NCBI GenBank assembly: GCA_029561345.1
Contig: JAKQJC010000034.1
Coordinates: 1 to 64,000, forward strand
Direction of reading: 5' to 3'
Length of the DNA stretch: 64,000 bases
DNA from: Chloroflexota bacterium
GTDB lineage: Bacteria; Chloroflexota; Anaerolineae; Anaerolineales; Anaerolineaceae
In this document: in pieces, positions 60,269 to 64,000 of the stretch
Layout: every line of letters starts with the position of its first letter
Numbering within the stretch: the stretch's first letter is position 1
Program-made: the position numbers and the translations under genes
The notes under the pieces: generated by a model
Seen by the model: only the letters and a program-made list of their open reading frames with translations
The model's database searches: none
Told to the model about the DNA's origin: nothing

Positions 60269-61291
60269 ATGCCTGTTACCATTCGGGATCTTGCCAAAAA
60301 ATTGAACCTGTCCATTACAACGGTTTCCCGTGCCCTGGATGGATACAAGGATGTGTCTGAATCCACCCGCCAGCGGGTGGTAAATGCCGCTTATGAGATG
60401 GGGTACCAACCCTCTTATGCTGCCCGCCAGCTGCGCCGCAAAAGGGCGGATGCCATAGGCTATATTCTCCCCACCAGTTCGCCGCGTTTCTCTGATCCGC
60501 TCTTTTCCAGCTTTGTCAGCGGGCTGTGCGATGAAGCATCTGATCACCAGATTGACCTGGTGGTTTCCTCCTGCCCGCCTGAAACGCAGGATGAGCAGGC
60601 CATGTATCACCGCTGGCTTGACAGCCGGCGGGTGGACGGCATGGTGCTCAACCGCACCCGGGTTTATGACTGGCGGGTGGAATTCCTGACCCGAAACAAA
60701 ATTCCTTTTACCCTGCTGGGCAAGCCGGATATGATCTATGATGCACCTGGGATTGTGGTCAACGAGAGGGGCGGTTTTGAATCGCTGGTCAGACACCTGG
60801 CGGCACAGGGTCACCGGCGCATCGCCTACATTGGCGCTTCGCCATACCTGACCATCCAGCTGGAGCGCTACGCCGGATACCGGCAGGGTCTGGAAGCCGC
60901 CGGGCTGCCTTTCATTCCAGAACTGGTGGTGGTGGGTGACCTGACCGAGGAGGGGGGACGTCAGGCAGGGCTTAAGCTGCTGGAGATGGAAAATGGCCCC
61001 ACGGCCGTTCTTGGGATTAATGACGTGACTGCCTTGGGGGTTTGCCGGGCGGTTCAGGATGCCGGACGGATGGTGGGACGGGATGTGGCGGTGGCGGGGT
61101 ATGATGGAATTAAAGAGAGCGAGTTCGCAAATCCGCCGCTCACCACGCTTTTCCAGCCAACTTATGAAATTGCCCGCCGCCTGACGGCCATGCTGCTGGG
61201 GGTGATCAATGGCGAAACCCTGCCAGAAACACGCATTACGCTGCAGCCTGAGCTGATGATCCGCGCTTCCACTCAAAACCGCGCCTTTTAA
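60269..61291 (+). CDS. LacI-family transcriptional regulator
   Basis: A 340-residue regulator. The N-terminal helix-turn-helix reads VTIRDLAKKLNLSITTVSRAL, and the sensor domain has HRRIAYIGASPYL, LGINDVTALGVC and DVAVAGYDGIKE. The start ATG 60269 follows a GGAGG site. The perfect operator at 60065 lies in the shared region between it and the glycosylation operon, so it may control both. The inducer is probably a sugar or derivative. Confidence 0.93.
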   Translation: MPVTIRDLAKKLNLSITTVSRALDGYKDVSESTRQRVVNAAYEMGYQPSYAARQLRRKRADAIGYILPTSSPRFSDPLFSSFVSGLCDEASDHQIDLVVSSCPPETQDEQAMYHRWLDSRRVDGMVLNRTRVYDWRVEFLTRNKIPFTLLGKPDMIYDAPGIVVNERGGFESLVRHLAAQGHRRIAYIGASPYLTIQLERYAGYRQGLEAAGLPFIPELVVVGDLTEEGGRQAGLKLLEMENGPTAVLGINDVTALGVCRAVQDAGRMVGRDVAVAGYDGIKESEFANPPLTTLFQPTYEIARRLTAMLLGVINGETLPETRITLQPELMIRASTQNRAF

Positions 61292-61380
61292 TTTTTTTGG
61301 TGAACTTGATAGCTTTTGCCAGACCCATCCGGCTATGATTGTACCGTAGCCTGATGAAAGGAAATCTATTATTGCTATCC

Positions 61381-62667
61381 ATGTCACCTTCACCAGAAAT
61401 ATCCCCAAAATTTTATGCCCTGACCGTTGAAGAACGCCTGGCGCGTGTGGCCCAGGAGGCCAGCCTGAGCGAAGAAGAGCGCGCAGTTTTGGCGAGCGCT
61501 GCCAGCCTGCCGGTGGATCAGGCCAGCCACATGATTGAGAATGTGATTGGCACCTATGCCCTGCCGCTGGGTGTGGCGCAGAATTTCCTGGTCAATGGGC
61601 GCGAGGTTTGGGTGCCGATGGTGATTGAAGAGCCATCGGTGGTGGCGGCGGCTTCCTTTATGGCCAAACTGGCGCGGGCAGGGGGGGGGTTCACCGTCAG
61701 CACCACAGAGCCTGATATGATCGGGCAAATGCAGGTGCTGGACGCGGCAGATTGGCCTTCGGCGCGCCTGGCGGTGCTGGAAAAGAAGGCAGAACTGCTG
61801 GCCGAAGCTGCCGAAATTGACCCGGTGTTGAAGAAAATGGGCGGCGGACCGCGCGACTTGGAAGTGCGCCTTATTGACGATTCACCCATTGGACCGTTTA
61901 TGGTGGTGCATTTGATCTCTGATGTGCGCGATGCGATGGGCGCCAATGCCATTAACACAGCGGCAGAACGCCTGGCCCCGCGCATCGAAAAACTGACCGG
62001 GGGACGGGTGCATTTGCGCATTCTCTCCAACCTGGCTGACCGCCGCCTGGCGCGGGCGCGCTGCACCATTTTGCTGAGTGAGCTGGCGTTTGGCGATTTC
62101 ACCGCTGAACAGGTGCGCGACGGCATCATTGCGGCCTGGGCGTTTGCGGCGGTGGATCCTTACCGGGCGGCAACGCACAACAAGGGCATCATGAACGGCA
62201 TTGACGCGGTGGTGATGGCCACCGGTAATGACTGGCGGGCGGTGGAAGCCGGGGCGCATGCCTATGCAGCGCGCAGCGGCCGCTACACCAGCCTGAGCAC
62301 CTGGGGGAAGGACGCCGCGGGTAACCTGGTGGGCACGCTGGAACTGCCGATGGCGGTGGGCATGGTGGGCGGCGCCACGCGGGTGCACCCGGCAGCCCGC
62401 GCCAATATCAAAATGATGAAAGTGAATAATGCCAGCGAGCTGGCCGGCATCATTGCCGCGGTGGGCCTGGCCCAAAACCTGGGCGCTCTGCGCGCCCTGG
62501 CCACGGAGGGCATTCAGCGCGGACACATGAGCCTGCATGCGCGCCAGGTGGCCATTGCCGCCGGCGCCCAGGGCGAGATGATTGACCGGCTGGCTGAAAA
62601 GCTGGCTGCTGAAAAAATGGTGCGCATTGACCGCGCTGAAGAAATTTTGCGTGAATGGAGTAAATAG
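61381..62667 (+). CDS. mvaA: Hydroxymethylglutaryl-CoA reductase, class II
   Basis: A 428-residue enzyme that reduces HMG-CoA to mevalonate. [20 protein letters not shown] and [10 protein letters not shown] are the substrate region, and [14 protein letters not shown] follows. The catalytic His, Lys and Asp regions are present by position. This is the class II (bacterial) form. ATG 61381 is used, but TTG 61372, nine bases after AAAGGA, is also likely. It is the first gene of a mevalonate block with HMG-CoA synthase and thiolase. Confidence 0.93.
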   Translation: MSPSPEISPKFYALTVEERLARVAQEASLSEEERAVLASAASLPVDQASHMIENVIGTYALPLGVAQNFLVNGREVWVPMVIEEPSVVAAASFMAKLARAGGGFTVSTTEPDMIGQMQVLDAADWPSARLAVLEKKAELLAEAAEIDPVLKKMGGGPRDLEVRLIDDSPIGPFMVVHLISDVRDAMGANAINTAAERLAPRIEKLTGGRVHLRILSNLADRRLARARCTILLSELAFGDFTAEQVRDGIIAAWAFAAVDPYRAATHNKGIMNGIDAVVMATGNDWRAVEAGAHAYAARSGRYTSLSTWGKDAAGNLVGTLELPMAVGMVGGATRVHPAARANIKMMKVNNASELAGIIAAVGLAQNLGALRALATEGIQRGHMSLHARQVAIAAGAQGEMIDRLAEKLAAEKMVRIDRAEEILREWSK

Positions 62668-62672
62668 AAGAG

Positions 62673-63758
62673 ATGGAATCAACAAACGCATCAACGGCTA
62701 ATTTTCCTGGTTTGCTGAAACCGGCGCGCCCGGTGGGTTTTACGGGCTACGGCGCGTATGTGCCGCGCTACCGCCTGCCCAACAGCGAAGTGGCGCGCAT
62801 CTGGACGGACGCCAAAGGCGGCCCGGTGAAAGAAAAAGCGGTCACCGGTCCGGATGAAGACGTGATCACCATGTCCATCGAAGCAGCGCGCAATGCCATT
62901 GCACGCGCGGGCATTTCGCCCCTGCTGCTGCGGGCAGTGTGGATTGGCTCGGAATCGCACCCTTATGCGGTCAAGCCTTCTTCGACCGTGGTGGCCGAAG
63001 CCATTGGCGCTTCACCGCACATTCAGGCGGCGGACCTGGAATTTGCCTGCAAGGCCGGCACGGAAGCCATTGTGGCGGCCATCGGCCTGGTGGGCTCGGG
63101 CATGGCTGATTATGCCATGGGCATTGGCATGGACACCGCCCAGGGCAAACCGGCAGATGCACTGGAATACACCGCAGGCTGCGGCGGCGCGGCCTATATT
63201 ATTGGCCCGGCTGAAGATGCGCTTTGTTTGATTGAATCCACTTACTCCTATGTGACCGATACGCCCGATTTCTGGCGGCGCGCTGAACAAAAATATCCAG
63301 AGCACGGCCAGCGCTTCACCGGCGACCCGGCTTATTTCAAGCATATTCTGGCAGCCGCGGAGACGATGATGGAAGCTTCGGGGACCAAAGCTTCAGATTA
63401 CCAGTACGCGGTCTTCCACCAGCCCAACCCCAAATTCCCGCAGCGCGCGGCAGCCACCCTGGGCTTCAAGCCGGAACAGATCAGCACCGGACTGCTGGTG
63501 CCCGTGATTGGCAACACCTATGCAGGTGCGGCGATTATCGGCCTGACGGCGGTGCTCGATGTGGCCCAGCCGGGTGACCGGATTTTGATGGTTTCCTACG
63601 GCTCTGGCGCTGGCTCCGACGCCTTTTCACTGGTGGTTACCGACAAGATTCTGGAACGGCGCGACCGCGCCACCAAGACGGCTGATTATATTGCCCGGCG
63701 CACGCCGATTGATTACGGCAACTACGTGCGTTACCGCGGCAAACTGGCCCTGCGCTGA
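62673..63758 (+). CDS. Hydroxymethylglutaryl-CoA synthase, archaeal type
   Basis: A 361-residue thiolase-fold enzyme that condenses acetyl-CoA with acetoacetyl-CoA. [10 protein letters not shown] (about residue 126) holds the nucleophile Cys, and [19 protein letters not shown] the catalytic His region. The short form and motifs match archaeal HMG-CoA synthases rather than bacterial MvaS. It begins six bases after the reductase and precedes the thiolase, the gene order of archaeal-type operons, where a DUF35 protein usually comes next. Confidence 0.93.
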   Translation: MESTNASTANFPGLLKPARPVGFTGYGAYVPRYRLPNSEVARIWTDAKGGPVKEKAVTGPDEDVITMSIEAARNAIARAGISPLLLRAVWIGSESHPYAVKPSSTVVAEAIGASPHIQAADLEFACKAGTEAIVAAIGLVGSGMADYAMGIGMDTAQGKPADALEYTAGCGGAAYIIGPAEDALCLIESTYSYVTDTPDFWRRAEQKYPEHGQRFTGDPAYFKHILAAAETMMEASGTKASDYQYAVFHQPNPKFPQRAAATLGFKPEQISTGLLVPVIGNTYAGAAIIGLTAVLDVAQPGDRILMVSYGSGAGSDAFSLVVTDKILERRDRATKTADYIARRTPIDYGNYVRYRGKLALR

Positions 63759-63773
63759 TCCGGGAGGCATTTA

Positions 63774-64000
63774 TGAATTCTGAAGTGGTCATTGCCGGCG
63801 TGGGGCAGGTCCCTGTTGGCGAACATTACCATCTGTCGCTGCGCAGTCTGGCGGCCAAAGCCATGCTGGCAGCTATTCATGAAGCCGGCGATATTCGCCC
63901 GCAGGCAGTTTTTGCGGGTAACATGCTGGCGGGCACCCTTTCGCGCCAATCGAACCTGGGCGCACTGCTGACGGATAATATCAACCTGCGGGGCGTGGAA
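63774..64000 (+). CDS. Thiolase (acetyl-CoA acetyltransferase), 5' part
   Basis: Only the first 75 codons are in the window, cut off at its edge. The start MNSEVVIAGVGQVPVGEHY is a thiolase-family start, and SLRSLAAKAMLAAIHEAGD and FAGNMLAGTLSRQSNLGALL follow. It would provide acetoacetyl-CoA to the upstream HMG-CoA synthase. GGGAGG lies ten bases before ATG 63774. The active-site Cys would be at about residue 85 and is beyond the end. Confidence 0.88.

Noticed and set aside
59891-61408. 505-codon minus-strand frame
   Set aside because: Runs antisense through a LacI gene and overlaps the GT39-like gene. No domain or start signal.
1-64000. CRISPR arrays, insertion sequences, prophage, rRNA or tRNA genes
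   Set aside because: No regular repeats, transposase, integrase or RNA-gene signatures were seen.

Overview
The window looks like chromosomal DNA from a moderately GC-rich bacterium of the Chloroflexota, most likely class Anaerolineae. This is inferred from gene content, not proven. The signs are many lipoproteins with Pro/Thr-rich or Val/Glu/Lys-repeat linkers, sugar ABC transporters under LacI regulators, a stand-alone nitrite-ammonifying NrfHA pair, and an HMG-CoA reductase / archaeal-type HMG-CoA synthase / thiolase block for the mevalonate pathway. I see no phage, insertion sequence, CRISPR array, rRNA or tRNA. Genes are dense, often joined by ATGA overlaps, and separated by clear intrinsic terminators.

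Layout. 0.2-3.4 kb: ECF sigma factor, a membrane partner, a bactofilin-like membrane protein and a toast-rack lipoprotein (envelope response). 3.5-5.2 kb: a short gene with an in-frame TGA that I read as a SelW-like selenoprotein with its own SECIS hairpin, then trpS and dtd. 5.2-7.4 kb: two different cation diffusion facilitators, the second behind a structured leader RNA. 7.4-12.4 kb: divergent PyrD/PyrK-like pair, an FmrO-type 16S rRNA methyltransferase coupled to a 5-methylcytosine RNA methyltransferase, a HIT-like protein and an acetyltransferase. 12.5-17.4 kb: nrfHA, HAD hydrolase, propeller lipoprotein, sugar-phosphate transferase. 17.4-22.4 kb: LacI regulator with a complete sugar ABC importer except its ATPase.

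22.4-32.3 kb: ferritin-like protein, small membrane protein, coiled-coil protein plus tandem AAA+ ATPase, lipoprotein, EAL-HDOD protein, YigZ and a SulP transporter. 32.4-37.9 kb: a four-gene exporter operon (two ATPases, one fused to a cyclic-nucleotide-binding-like domain, an FtsX/MacB-type permease and a membrane fusion protein). 37.9-45.6 kb: kinase-like protein, acetyltransferase, radical SAM protein, TetR and GntR regulators with well-formed operators, OsmC, a PLP enzyme and a flavin-dependent oxidoreductase. 45.6-53.4 kb: two tandem orphan substrate-binding lipoproteins, ZIP transporter, a run of small housekeeping or unknown genes, and a WYL regulator. 53.6-56.5 kb: tldD/tldE. 56.6-60.0 kb: surface glycosylation genes behind a LacI-type operator. 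60.3-64.0 kb: LacI regulator and the start of the mevalonate block.

The most notable item is the selenoprotein at 3533-3787. A standard gene caller breaks it at codon 13, yet the rest of the frame matches the Rdx (SelW/SelT/SelH) family. Just after the TGA lies a hairpin whose apical loop has the same GGUCU sequence as the Escherichia coli fdhF SECIS. Its stop overlaps the trpS start, so Sec decoding could affect trpS translation. Other leads are the leader RNA at 6345-6481, the PyrD homologue that has lost its catalytic residues, the ABC ATPase fused to a cNMP-like domain, and terminator-like hairpins at the 5' end of several messages.
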